From the NCBI RefSeq assembly GCF_030227115.1, contig NZ_JASSUA010000005.1, forward strand, positions 62,001-126,000: DNA of 64,000 nt, given 5' to 3'. Below, in pieces: positions 45,195 to 54,038 of this stretch. The stretch's first letter is position 1; every line of letters begins with the position of its first letter. Position numbers and translations under genes: made by a program. The notes below the pieces were generated by a model, which ran no database searches, had not been told where the DNA came from, and was given only the letters and a program-made list of their open reading frames with translations. This DNA is from Marinobacter sp. SS13-12 (GTDB lineage Bacteria > Pseudomonadota > Gammaproteobacteria > Pseudomonadales > Oleiphilaceae).

Positions 45195-45450
45195 CAAAGG
45201 GCAACCCTGCAGGCCCTCAGAATGTCCAGTGTGACCAGCAGAGTACGGCGGGGAAGTTTTTGGGCAACAGCCCCAAACAGAGGTGCTATTAGGGCGTAGG
45301 CAATCATCTTCAGGGCCAGCGCAATGCCGAGCACCTGGCCCGCACTGCCGCCCGTCAGTCATGGGCCAGCGGCGCCAGCGCCACCGTCGTTAGCCCGGTC
45401 CCTGCCAGAGCGATTAGCTGGGCACTAGAAAGGCGTTGGTAGGTGTGAAT
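45188..45450 (-). pseudogene. MFS transporter fragment
   Basis: Minus-strand frames read L-S-S-A-Q-L-I-A-L-A-G-T-G-L and, after a frame change, A-L-A-L-K-M-I-A-Y-A-L-I-A-P-L-F-G followed by L-P-R-R-T-L-L-V. This is the start of an MFS exporter (helices 1-2 with the loop R-R). No start or end survives. Confidence 0.55.
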
Positions 45451-45709
45451 GCTCAGTGGGGGGGGGGAGATGCTCAATGGCCATAGCTCGAATCAGTCTG
45501 CGGTGTGGTGTAACGATTCAATAAATCGGGGAACCGGCGATCGATGACCGAATAATCCCGTAACGTAAAGCGAGCGTGGCGTTCACAAAATAACGGGCGG
45601 TTCCTTTGGTCTTGACGAATTGCTGCCTACTATAAGCAATGCCCCCCTCAAGAGCGAAAGTACTGTGGGCTAATGCCTTTCACTGGAACCCCATAGCGAA
45701 GGACTGCGT
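45451..45709. other. leader region of the transposase gene
   Basis: Contains a run of ten G at about 45459-45468 and no gene. CTTGACG (about 45612) and TATAAG (about 45631) resemble promoter hexamers but are badly spaced, so I call no promoter. Confidence 0.3.
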
Positions 45710-48682
45710 ATGAGTAGCCTCCATGAAACCGCCTATCCGCGATTGAAGGCGGTGGTCTCGGATCAAGAACTGGCAGAAATTTATACACCCTCTACCCAGG
45801 AACGATCCTTTGCCCGAAAGCACGGTCGAACTCCGGCTGCTCGTGGCGCCCTACTCATTCTCCTGAAAACAGTGCAGCGTCTGGGCTACTTTGTCCATCT
45901 CAAAGCCGTTCCCCAATCCATTACAACGCACATTCTGGCGTGCGACGACCTTTCACATCTCGCATTGAGCCAGCTCAGGGTCTACGACCGCAATGGCGGC
46001 GCCCGTCAGCGGATGCTGGAGACGGTTCGTCAACAGGTGGGCATCAAGGCGTTCACCGTTGAAGGCAAGGCAATTGTACGGGAACTAGCGCGTGAAGCGG
46101 CCACCACCAAGCAGGACCTGGCGGACATCATCAATGTGGTGATTGAAGAGCTGGTGCGCCAGCGTTTTGAGTTACCGGGTTTTTCAACGTTGCAACGGAC
46201 CGCGCGTCAGGCTCGCAGCACGGTTAATACCGGTTACTTCCGGACGCTCAATGCGGGTTTGACAGCGCATCAAAAAAACGAATTTGACCAGTTGCTGCAA
46301 GTGCCGGACGATTCCCCTCATACCAGTTGGCACAAGTTGAAACAGGAACCCAAAAAGCCAACCAACACGGAAGTGAAGAAGTATCTCCAGCATCTGGAAT
46401 GGCTTCAGGGCTGGTGTCAACGATTGCCCGCTGTTGATCACATTCCCGCCGCCAAATATCACCACTTCATACTGGAAGCACGAGCGCTGGGCGCGGCCAA
46501 CATCAAGGCGATGCAGAGCACCAAGCGCTATGCCTTAATGGTTCTGCTGGTCCATGCCCAATTGCGTCGCGCGATGGACGATGCGGTCGACATCTTTGTC
46601 CGCAAGATGCGCAACATCAAGACCAAGGCAGAAGCCAACCTGAACCAGTATCACCTGGATCATATGAAGCGCATGGACAAGCTGGTGGCTCAACTGCGTG
46701 ACGTACTGACCGCCGTCCAGGAAGCGCCAACGGACTCCGAGCGAGGTGCCCGAGTGGCGGCTGCCATCCAGAGCGATCCTGATGAATTACTGGCAGAGTG
46801 TGAGGAACACATGGCCTACGCTGGCAATAACTTCATCCCGTTCATGCTGCAACCCTACCGCCCGTTACGCCCCCTGTTATTCAATTGCCTTGAACTGCTG
46901 GATCTGGCGGCAACCAGCCACGATCAATCCTTGATTGAGGCGATTGCGATTCTGAAAAAGCACCGGCACAGCCGAAAGGAATGCCTTGTGCTCAGCACTC
47001 AACCCCTCGACGTGTCCTGGCTACCGGAGCGTTGGCGCCGTTTGGTATTGGGGGCCGGGCCAAGCCAGCTACCGCCCGGCATGGTCTACCGGAAGTATTT
47101 CGAGCTGGGCGTACTGACACAGGTGAAGCGTGAACTGATTTCCGGCGATCTCGCGGTCGCGAACAGCGACCAGTATAGTGACTACCGCGATCAGCTGGTG
47201 GATTGGAAAGTCTATGATGCCCAGATAGCGGACTACAGTGCGATGACTGATATCGAATCCGATCCAGCCGCTTTTGTGGCACAAGCCCACTCTCGGTTGA
47301 GCGAAACGGCCGACCGCATTGACCGTGGCTTCCCGGAGAATGAATACGCCGTCTTCCATGGTGAAGAGCTGGTGATCCGGAAGCACCGTCGTACGGCGCC
47401 TCCGGATGGGTTAGCTGAGATCGACAAGCAGTTATCCCAGAATTTGCCCGAAAAGAATATCCTCGACATCCTGGTGGAAGCCGAAAAATGGCTGGGCCTC
47501 CACAAACGCTTTGGACCACTTTCCGGGTTGGAGAGCAAGCTGGAAGACCCCCGTACCCGCTTTGTTTCGACCTTGTTTTGCTATGGCTGCAATCTCGGGC
47601 CAACTCAGACCGCCCGATCCATCACGACACTTAATCGCCGGCAGGTGTCCTGGCTCAACCTGCGGCATGTCACCGAAGAGCGCTTGGAGCAGACCATTGT
47701 GCAGGTTATCAATGCCTACAACCGCTACCGGCTGCCGCGACACTGGGGAACTGGCCAGCGGGCTGCCGCCGATGGCACAAAATGGAACCTGTACGAACAG
47801 AATCTGCTATCGGAATACCACATACGGTACGGTGGCTACGGCGGGGTGGGCTACTACCACGTCTCCGACAAATACATCGCGCTGTTCAGCCACTTCATCC
47901 CTTGCGGCGTTTATGAGGCCATTTACATCCTTGACGGGCTAATCAAAAACGATTCCGATATCCAGCCTGACACCTTGCATGGCGATACTCAGGCGCAAAG
48001 TGCGCCCGTCTTCGGGTTGGCTTACCTGCTGGGTATCAACCTGATGCCCCGCATCCGGAATCTGAAGCAGCTGGTGTTCTACAAGTCTGACAAACGCCAA
48101 CGGTATGAGCACATCAATGCTTTGTTCAGCGAGACTATCAACTGGAAACTGATTGAAACCCATGTGCCGGACATGCTCCGGGTGGCGCTATCGATTAAGG
48201 CTGGAAAAATCGCACCGTCCACGGTACTGCGACGTTTAGGTACCGCAAGCCTCAAGAACAAACTCTACTTTGCTTTCCGGGAACTGGGGAGGGTCGTTCG
48301 GACAACCTTTCTTCTGGACTACATTGGCAGCGTGGAGTTGCGGCGAACCATTCATGCGGAGACGAACAAAACGGAAGAGTTCAACCAGTTCGTGAAATGG
48401 CTGTTCTTCGGCGGCGAGGGGGTGATCGCCGAGAATATCCGTCACGAGCAACGGAAGGTGATCAAATATAACCACTTGGTGGCCAACCTGGTCATTCTTC
48501 ACAATGTGGAGTCGATGACGTTAACCCTTAAAGATCTCAAAGAGCGCGGTCATCATATTGATCACGATATTCTCAAAGGGCTGGCCCCATACCGCACGGA
48601 CCATATCAACCGATTTGGCGATTATACGCTTGATTTTGATCGGCAGGTTTCACCCATGAGCTACAATACTAAAATAATTTAA
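45710..48682 (+). CDS. tnpA: Tn3-family transposase TnpA (Tn4651 type)
   Basis: 990 residues, full family length. N-terminal DNA-binding part with F-A-R-K-H-G-R-T and L-K-A-V-P; the catalytic core has a D at about 688 (A-A-D-G-T-K-W), a D at about 759 (H-G-D-T-Q-A-Q) and an E at about 889-890 (N-K-T-E-E-F-N-Q-F), the Tn3 DDE triad with the usual context. It binds the 38-bp repeats and performs replicative transposition; the cointegrate is resolved by TnpS/TnpT at the other end. No frameshift or stop, so the element may still move. Confidence 0.95.
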   Translation: MSSLHETAYPRLKAVVSDQELAEIYTPSTQERSFARKHGRTPAARGALLILLKTVQRLGYFVHLKAVPQSITTHILACDDLSHLALSQLRVYDRNGGARQRMLETVRQQVGIKAFTVEGKAIVRELAREAATTKQDLADIINVVIEELVRQRFELPGFSTLQRTARQARSTVNTGYFRTLNAGLTAHQKNEFDQLLQVPDDSPHTSWHKLKQEPKKPTNTEVKKYLQHLEWLQGWCQRLPAVDHIPAAKYHHFILEARALGAANIKAMQSTKRYALMVLLVHAQLRRAMDDAVDIFVRKMRNIKTKAEANLNQYHLDHMKRMDKLVAQLRDVLTAVQEAPTDSERGARVAAAIQSDPDELLAECEEHMAYAGNNFIPFMLQPYRPLRPLLFNCLELLDLAATSHDQSLIEAIAILKKHRHSRKECLVLSTQPLDVSWLPERWRRLVLGAGPSQLPPGMVYRKYFELGVLTQVKRELISGDLAVANSDQYSDYRDQLVDWKVYDAQIADYSAMTDIESDPAAFVAQAHSRLSETADRIDRGFPENEYAVFHGEELVIRKHRRTAPPDGLAEIDKQLSQNLPEKNILDILVEAEKWLGLHKRFGPLSGLESKLEDPRTRFVSTLFCYGCNLGPTQTARSITTLNRRQVSWLNLRHVTEERLEQTIVQVINAYNRYRLPRHWGTGQRAAADGTKWNLYEQNLLSEYHIRYGGYGGVGYYHVSDKYIALFSHFIPCGVYEAIYILDGLIKNDSDIQPDTLHGDTQAQSAPVFGLAYLLGINLMPRIRNLKQLVFYKSDKRQRYEHINALFSETINWKLIETHVPDMLRVALSIKAGKIAPSTVLRRLGTASLKNKLYFAFRELGRVVRTTFLLDYIGSVELRRTIHAETNKTEEFNQFVKWLFFGGEGVIAENIRHEQRKVIKYNHLVANLVILHNVESMTLTLKDLKERGHHIDHDILKGLAPYRTDHINRFGDYTLDFDRQVSPMSYNTKII

Positions 48683-48700
48683 ATTCAATAGGTTAGTTAA

Positions 48701-48738
48701 CTTTTTGGAGGATTTCGTCAGAATCTTTGCCGACCCTC
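48701..48738 (-). repeat. right terminal inverted repeat (38 bp)
   Basis: On the minus strand starts GAGGGTCGGCAAAG and ends TCCAAAAAG. One mismatch with the left repeat. Directly outside it the host gene continues. Confidence 0.95.
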
Positions 48739-49111
48739 GCATGCTCTGAAATATTTCAAGCTTGCGCGGATTCGGCGTGATATCGATGTAGTCGGCTCGA
48801 TTCGCGATACAGCCTTGAACCAGGCTCTCAATTGCAGACACCGAAAGACCACACGCGACAATAACGACATTCTGCCCATGCGGGCATTGCCTCGTTTGTT
48901 CAGCGTCGGCCACATCAACTGACCTGGCGCTGAAACGCCCTGTGGCACCGGCTTCGCGATCTAACTGTTCCGCCCGTTTGCGCCCTTTTTCCAGCGACCG
49001 GCCTGCCAAGACAATCTTGCCTTCGATCCGTTGCCCCAAAAGAGTTGCAATGGCCGTTCCTGCAGCTCCGTAACCGCCAAGGATAAGTACGCTCTTGCTG
49101 CCCTGCCTCAT
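48739..49111 (-). pseudogene. saccharopine-dehydrogenase-like protein, N-terminal part cut by the transposon
   Basis: 124 codons of host gene, then the frame enters the transposon and ends at 48650. Rossmann motif V-L-I-L-G-G-Y-G-A-A-G near residue 8 and V-L-A-G-R-S near 34 mark an NAD(P)-binding domain. Its ATG overlaps the stop of the SRPBCC gene (ATGA), so the two were translated together. The rest of the protein is at 24866-25591. Confidence 0.88.
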
Positions 49112-49683
49112 CGTTGTTCAAGCTTCTTTTTGACGTACTCCAGCTCAACCCTGGTATGTCGCGCTGCGTCTGACTCGATATCCATAAAGGCGGACATGAA
49201 CCAACTCAAGGCTCTGCCTTTGAAAGAATCGGGAAAGACTCCGTATACCCGATGAGAGAGACGCCATCCTTTCTCGGAGCCCGTCTTTTCAATTCGTAAA
49301 TCTCCTCCCTCGAACACGTCAACGATGTCGAGCCCCCAAAGGCTATAGGTGGTTTCGGCTGACCATCTGTAACGTGTTGGCGGAAAGACGTCGTACACGC
49401 GCCCGTCCAGAACCCCTTTTATTCCACCAACCGTTTCGACCTGGAAAAACCTAAGCCCATCAACAAAACCCGTACCTTGTCGGCTCGTTACCTCAGTCAA
49501 AATGTGAGCATCGTTCGATCGGTGAAAGGTGCCTTCGAAATCGGTCACTGCTTGCCAAATATCTGCACGAGGCGCATTCACAACGACACTCTCAGTGACG
49601 TCCACTTTACGGGGATTGAAACCCGCAAAGATCATGAGAAAAGCGACGATAAAAAGCATGGTAACCGCTATCTTTCGTCCCAT
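49108..49683 (-). CDS. membrane-anchored SRPBCC-fold protein under a metal-type promoter
   Basis: 191 residues from ATG 49683 (AGGGGG upstream); the open frame reaches 49788, but those codons lie in the promoter. One N-terminal helix (I-A-V-T-M-L-F-I-V-A-F-L-M-I-F), then an SRPBCC/START-like domain: V-V-V-N-A-P-R-A-D-I-W-Q-A-V-T-D-F-E, Y-R-W-S-A-E-T-T and a C-terminal helix. Such folds bind hydrophobic ligands. It is coupled to the interrupted oxidoreductase gene and driven by a CadR/PbrR-type promoter. Function unknown. Confidence 0.7.
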   Translation of the reverse strand: MGRKIAVTMLFIVAFLMIFAGFNPRKVDVTESVVVNAPRADIWQAVTDFEGTFHRSNDAHILTEVTSRQGTGFVDGLRFFQVETVGGIKGVLDGRVYDVFPPTRYRWSAETTYSLWGLDIVDVFEGGDLRIEKTGSEKGWRLSHRVYGVFPDSFKGRALSWFMSAFMDIESDAARHTRVELEYVKKKLEQR

Positions 49684-49714
49684 GGCACGCCCCCTTTTTT
49701 TGTCAGACCTATTA

Positions 49715-49745
49715 ACCGTCAACCCTTTAGTTACTACAGGGTCAA
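49715..49745 (-). promoter_or_regulatory. CadR/PbrR-type promoter of the SRPBCC gene
   Basis: Minus strand: TTGACC (49740-49745), then a 19-bp spacer with the dyad ACCCTGTAGTAACTAAAGGGT overlapping the -35 and spacer. The -10 (GACGGT, or GGTTAA slightly further on) is weak. The arms ACCCT-GTAG-TAACTA-AAGGGT resemble lead/cadmium operators. Confidence 0.7.
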
Positions 49746-49804
49746 GCCGCAAGCCGTCGAATCGCGGCGGATTCACCAGTGTCGTCAAAAACTAACGACT
49801 AGCA

Positions 49805-49835
49805 TTGACCCTGTAGTAGCTACAAGGTTTAAAGT
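49805..49835 (+). promoter_or_regulatory. CadR/PbrR-type promoter of the cation-efflux operon
   Basis: TTGACC (49805-49810), a 19-bp spacer CTGTAGTAGCTACAAGGTT with dyad GTAG-TA-GCTAC, then TAAAGT (49830-49835). Layout and bases are close to lead- and cadmium-responsive promoters. No matching regulator gene lies next to it. Confidence 0.8.
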
Positions 49836-49868
49836 AACGGAACCTTTGGGAGAATCGGAACCGCTGAA

Positions 49869-50762
49869 ATGAGTAGCGACTGTAATGGACAGTGTGGCAG
49901 TGAAGTATCTGTCGTCGACAATAGCTTTAAGGGACCCACCACCGCTTCTGACGCCCAAGTCAGCATTTATAAAGTGCCCAAGATGGATTGCCCCTCGGAA
50001 GAACGAATGATTCGAATGGCGCTCACGGGTTTTGACAACATTCAGTCACTCTCATTCGACCTATCGAATCGAAAGCTGGAAATTATCCATCAAGGCGAAA
50101 CCGGACCTATTACCAGCAAACTGGAAACCCTGGGTCTGGGCGCTTCCTTGCAGAAGACGGAAGACGCCAGCCCTGAGTCCCTCAGGGCGGCTGAATTGTC
50201 TCATGCCAACGAGACTGAGGAATCCGGCACTTTATGGATACTGCTGGCAATCAACGGCCTGATGTTTCTGGTCGAGATGACGATGGGCCTGATCGCGCAG
50301 TCTGCTGGCCTAATTGCAGACTCGCTAGACATGCTTGCCGACGCTGCCGTCTACGGTCTTGCGCTTTACGCCGTTGGGCACGGCATCAAAATGCAGGTCA
50401 GAGCGGCGCATGTTGCCGGTATTCTCCAGCTTATCCTTGCCGCTGGGGTATTGGTTGAAGTTGGCAGGCGCTTTCTGTTTGGCAGTGATCCGCAGTCGCT
50501 GATGATGATGGCCGTCGCATCTGTCGCCCTTATCGCCAACATCAGCTGTCTGCTCCTAATCGCCAAACACCGCGAGGGCGGCGCCCATATGAAAGCCAGT
50601 TGGATCTTTTCAGCCAATGATGTGGTTATCAATCTGGGAGTTGTCCTTGCGGGACTTCTTGTTGCCTGGACCGGCTCCAACTACCCAGACCTAATTATTG
50701 GCGGCGTTGTGGGTGGCGTTGTACTCATTGGTGCCAAGCGCATCCTTGCACTAAAAGGATAA
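49869..50762 (+). CDS. CDF-type cation transporter with N-terminal HMA-like domain
   Basis: 297 residues. The N-terminal 100 residues include C-N-G-Q-C-G near residue 5 and an HMA-like domain with K-V-P-K-M-D-C-P-S-E-E-R; from about 118 come membrane helices with the CDF metal site region D-S-L-D-M-L-A-D-A-A near 155. No cytoplasmic C-terminal CDF domain. It would export a divalent metal by proton antiport, with the HMA part catching the ion first. First gene of an operon; lspA follows 4 bp after the stop. Confidence 0.82.
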   Translation: MSSDCNGQCGSEVSVVDNSFKGPTTASDAQVSIYKVPKMDCPSEERMIRMALTGFDNIQSLSFDLSNRKLEIIHQGETGPITSKLETLGLGASLQKTEDASPESLRAAELSHANETEESGTLWILLAINGLMFLVEMTMGLIAQSAGLIADSLDMLADAAVYGLALYAVGHGIKMQVRAAHVAGILQLILAAGVLVEVGRRFLFGSDPQSLMMMAVASVALIANISCLLLIAKHREGGAHMKASWIFSANDVVINLGVVLAGLLVAWTGSNYPDLIIGGVVGGVVLIGAKRILALKG

Positions 50763-50766
50763 TTCG

Positions 50767-51282
50767 ATGTCTGAACATCGTGCTAGATTTTCAACGCTTA
50801 TCTTTCTCGGCTTTTCCGCACTGATAGCGCTTGCCGACCAAATGATTAAATGGCTCGTACAGCAATCCATGGCTTACGGCCAATCGGTTGAGATCACTCC
50901 TTTCTTTAATTGGGTGCACGTTTGGAATAAAGGCGCAGCCTTCAGTCTCTTTGCCGATGGCGGGGGCTGGCAGCGATATTTTTTTATTGCGATAGCCGTT
51001 GTCGTCTCAGCTGTTCTGGTCAAATTGATTCGGGACAGCCATCAGCGAACAGAATCCTTGGCCTTAGCGATGGTACTTGGCGGCGCATTCGGAAATGTCA
51101 TCGATCGGGTTTTTCGAGGTTATGTTGTCGATTACCTGGATTTTCATTGGCAATCCTGGCATTGGCCGGCGTTCAATCTTGCCGACGTCTTTATAGTCCT
51201 GGGCGTGGCCATGATTTTCGCCACGAGCTTCAGGGGTGAAACCAGTGGCGGAAACAAGGCTAAAAACTACCAAAATGAATAG
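50767..51282 (+). CDS. lspA: lipoprotein signal peptidase II (metal-operon copy)
   Basis: 171 residues, four helices. Catalytic aspartates in G-N-V-I-D-R-V and F-N-L-A-D-V-F-I, plus V-D-Y-L-D-F-H. It cleaves prolipoprotein signals in the inner membrane. An extra lspA next to a metal transporter is typical of pbr-type lead operons. The SCO-type lipoprotein further down this operon could be a client (inference). Confidence 0.93.
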   Translation: MSEHRARFSTLIFLGFSALIALADQMIKWLVQQSMAYGQSVEITPFFNWVHVWNKGAAFSLFADGGGWQRYFFIAIAVVVSAVLVKLIRDSHQRTESLALAMVLGGAFGNVIDRVFRGYVVDYLDFHWQSWHWPAFNLADVFIVLGVAMIFATSFRGETSGGNKAKNYQNE

Positions 51283-51378
51283 AATCCATGAAGTCACCAA
51301 CGCACGAAGCACCAAGCTTAGCATTACTGAGCATTGCGCAGACACTTTCTCCACAAACTACTGAACAAGGATTCTCCC

Positions 51379-52287
51379 ATGGGCCACGAACATGTTCACA
51401 TGTCCCCCGAAACCAAGGATAAAAGGGTTGCAGTAGCCATCTGGGCGAACGGCATCCTGACTCTCGCCCAGATCGCGGGAGGGATCTTTGCCGGCAGCTT
51501 GGCGCTGATTGCCGATGCTATACATAACTTCTCGGACATGGCATCGCTGATTATCGCGTTCGCGGCCCGTAAGATTGCGCGTCGCCCGGCTGACTCAAAG
51601 ATGACCTTCGGCTACGGGCGAATAGAGGTAGTTGCAGCCCTCATAAATTACACCACTTTGATCATGATAGGGCTCTACCTGATATATGAGGGTGGCATGC
51701 GGTTCCTTGATCCGGTGGAAATCAAGGGATGGTGGATAGTCTGGCTTGGCATTGTCGCACTGGTAGTGGACGCGTTGACCGCGCTGCTGACCTACTCAAT
51801 GCAGAAGGGCAGCGTTAATATTCGTGCGTTGTTTCTACACAACTTGTCTGATGCGTTTGCGTCGATAGCAGTTGTTGTAGGCGGAGCCCTTATTCTACTC
51901 TACGACATGCGCTGGGTTGATCCCGCGATCACCATTGGCATCGCCAGCTATATTCTCTATCTGGGCCTGACAGAAATTGGCGGGACCATCAGAACACTCA
52001 TGCTGGGGAGTCCTGTGGATATCGACACAGATTCCGTCATTGAGGTCGTATCAAACGTAGACGGCGTTATCGACCTTCACCACGTACATTTTTGGCAGAT
52101 GGGTGAGCATGATGCCTCGCTCGACGCCCATGTGGTTGTCGAGATGAGTGCGTGGAATGAACTTGAGCCAATCAAGGACAGGATAAAACAGGCTCTGGAA
52201 AAAGACTTCAACATAACTCACTCAACACTGGAATTTGAACACCCTGACTACAAGCATGAGGGGGCTCATACCTATGGGCATGGCTAA
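51379..52287 (+). CDS. czcD: CDF zinc/cadmium/cobalt efflux protein, CzcD-like
   Basis: 302 residues from ATG 51379 (AAGGA upstream), starting with a His-rich head (M-G-H-E-H-V-H-M). Six helices; transport-site residues in D-A-I-H-N-F-S-D near residue 49 and H-N-L-S-D-A-F-A near 155, the H-x3-D pairs of zinc CDFs. C-terminal cytoplasmic domain with D-L-H-H-V-H-F-W and a His-rich end (K-H-E-G-A-H-T-Y-G-H-G). Full length, unlike the CDF at 49869. Confidence 0.92.
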   Translation: MGHEHVHMSPETKDKRVAVAIWANGILTLAQIAGGIFAGSLALIADAIHNFSDMASLIIAFAARKIARRPADSKMTFGYGRIEVVAALINYTTLIMIGLYLIYEGGMRFLDPVEIKGWWIVWLGIVALVVDALTALLTYSMQKGSVNIRALFLHNLSDAFASIAVVVGGALILLYDMRWVDPAITIGIASYILYLGLTEIGGTIRTLMLGSPVDIDTDSVIEVVSNVDGVIDLHHVHFWQMGEHDASLDAHVVVEMSAWNELEPIKDRIKQALEKDFNITHSTLEFEHPDYKHEGAHTYGHG

Positions 52288-52370
52288 CAGAACTGCAGAA
52301 AAAGGTGTAGGGGGCATGCCTCGCCATGAAGGCTGCGCATAGCCAATGAACCCCAAAGGCGCGAAACCCC

Positions 52371-53330
52371 ATGCGAGACATAATTGAACGCAATCAGGTC
52401 TGGGCCTACCTCATCGCTGTTGTCCTCGGCCTTTTCGTAGGTTGGAAGACTTCTCCCGGCGAGGTTGTGCCGGACTACCTGATCTGGACACTACTCGGGG
52501 TTCTGCTCTACGCCACATTTACCCAAACTCCGTTGACTCATCTGTCAGGTGTATTCCGGGATCGTCGGTTCATGGGTGCCTTGCTGACCGGCAATTTCTT
52601 GGTGATGCCAGCGATAACCGCCTTGTTGGTATTGGCACTGCCAAACAATGATGCGCTGAAGCTGGGCGTGCTTCTGGTATTGCTGATGCCCTGTACCGAC
52701 TGGTTTGTCACCTTTACTCATCTGGGGAAGGGGGACAGCACCCGAGCCATTGCGGCAACGCCGGTTCTGCTGATTGCTCAATTGGTTCTTCTGCCACTGT
52801 ACTTGTGGCTCTTCCTAGGCAACCAGTTTGGGGTGAATCTTGAGCTTGAGCGGCACCTCCTACCTGCCTTTATCGGGCTGATTGTCGTTCCACTTATCCT
52901 GGCATTTCTGACGCAAACATGGGCCGAAAACTCCAGAAATGCCACCGGGTTCATTCGCTTCATGGGTCTGATGCCGGTCCCTCTGCTTACAGTCGTACTG
53001 TTCATCATCTCGATGGCACAGGTCAGCCAGATCGCCAGTACCAGTGGCATTGTCTGGATCTTGATGGTTCTTTTTCCGACTTATCTACTAGCAGCGGCAT
53101 TGGTTGGGAAAGTCCTGCGCCAGGTCTTCCAGTTGCCGCCCGAGACCGGACGAACGATTGTCTTCAGCCTTGGCACGCGCAACTCCTTTGTGGTTTTACC
53201 TTTGGCACTGTCAATGCCAGAAGCCTGGGCGGCGGCCGTTGTGGTAATTGTCGTCCAGTCGTTAGTGGAACTGTTTGGAATGATGTTCTATCTGAGGTGG
53301 GTGCCCAACCGGCTGCTACCAAACACTTAA
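52371..53330 (+). CDS. arsenite-resistance / bile-acid symporter-type transporter
   Basis: 319 residues, about ten helices. Motif L-L-M-P-C-T-D-W-F-V-T-F-T-H near residue 103 and S-L-G-T-R-N-S-F-V-V-L-P near 262 belong to the ACR3/bile-acid transporter superfamily; the P-C-T-D-W form is that of proteins annotated as arsenic resistance. The cysteine in the fourth helix matches the one ACR3 needs for arsenite. No arsR or arsC gene is visible, so the substrate stays open. Confidence 0.78.
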   Translation: MRDIIERNQVWAYLIAVVLGLFVGWKTSPGEVVPDYLIWTLLGVLLYATFTQTPLTHLSGVFRDRRFMGALLTGNFLVMPAITALLVLALPNNDALKLGVLLVLLMPCTDWFVTFTHLGKGDSTRAIAATPVLLIAQLVLLPLYLWLFLGNQFGVNLELERHLLPAFIGLIVVPLILAFLTQTWAENSRNATGFIRFMGLMPVPLLTVVLFIISMAQVSQIASTSGIVWILMVLFPTYLLAAALVGKVLRQVFQLPPETGRTIVFSLGTRNSFVVLPLALSMPEAWAAAVVVIVVQSLVELFGMMFYLRWVPNRLLPNT

Positions 53331-53377
53331 AAGTCTGACACCAATAAAACTAATCAAAAAATATATGGAGATCTAAC

Positions 53378-54016
53378 GTGCGAACCCGAACTTTGGTCGT
53401 GAGCCTCATCCTTTTCTGCCTAGCGGTATTCACTGCCGCTTTTGTTGTATATGACCGCTCTCAGGTTACTAGCGAAACTGCCACTGTCGACAAAACTCCC
53501 TTGGTAAGGGACTATTCTCCTATCATAGGCCCCGAAGACGCACCGGTAACCATTGTTGAGTTCTTCGATCCCTCCTGCGAAGGGTGTCGGGCTATGCATC
53601 CCTATGTGAAACAGATTCAGGCTGCGTACCCGGAAAAAGTGCGCCTGGTCCTGCGCTACGTTTTGTTTCACAAAGGCTCGGAGGAGGCCGTCAGAATCCT
53701 GGAGACGGCTCGCGAACAGAAGGTCTATAAGCCGGTGCTTGACGCTGTCATGGAGGCACAGCCCCAATGGCATGATGACCCCGATATCAAGGCAGCATGG
53801 GATGCAGCAAAGTCAGCGGGACTCGATGTTGAGGCCGCCCGTGCCAGTATGAACTCTCCCGAAATTGACGGCATTATTCAACAAGATGCTGCGGACGTTA
53901 AAGGGGTCGGAATTTCTGGTACGCCGACATTCTACGTTAACGGAGAAAAGTTGAGTCGGCTGGGGCCTCAGGAACTGTACGACCTTGTGACGTCCAAGGT
54001 AGAGTCATCGAAATAA
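53378..54016 (+). CDS. periplasmic DsbA-family thioredoxin
   Basis: 212 residues from a GTG start with GGAG 9 bp upstream. N-terminal membrane anchor (L-V-V-S-L-I-L-F-C-L-A-V-F). The thioredoxin fold has the active site F-D-P-S-C-E-G-C-R near residue 67 and the cis-proline in S-G-T-P-T-F-Y-V near 182. C-E-G-C differs from the C-P-H-C of DsbA. It could oxidise or reduce metal-carrying cysteines of the neighbouring SCO protein. Confidence 0.85.
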   Translation: MRTRTLVVSLILFCLAVFTAAFVVYDRSQVTSETATVDKTPLVRDYSPIIGPEDAPVTIVEFFDPSCEGCRAMHPYVKQIQAAYPEKVRLVLRYVLFHKGSEEAVRILETAREQKVYKPVLDAVMEAQPQWHDDPDIKAAWDAAKSAGLDVEAARASMNSPEIDGIIQQDAADVKGVGISGTPTFYVNGEKLSRLGPQELYDLVTSKVESSK

Positions 54017-54038
54017 CAACACCAGAACCGGCAACGCT

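Noticed and set aside
45123..45362. 79-codon minus-strand frame after merR
   Set aside because: The MFS fragment is encoded in the other minus-strand frames of the same stretch.
46992..47603. 203-codon minus-strand frame inside tnpA
   Set aside because: Shadow of the transposase, whose catalytic residues are in the plus frame.
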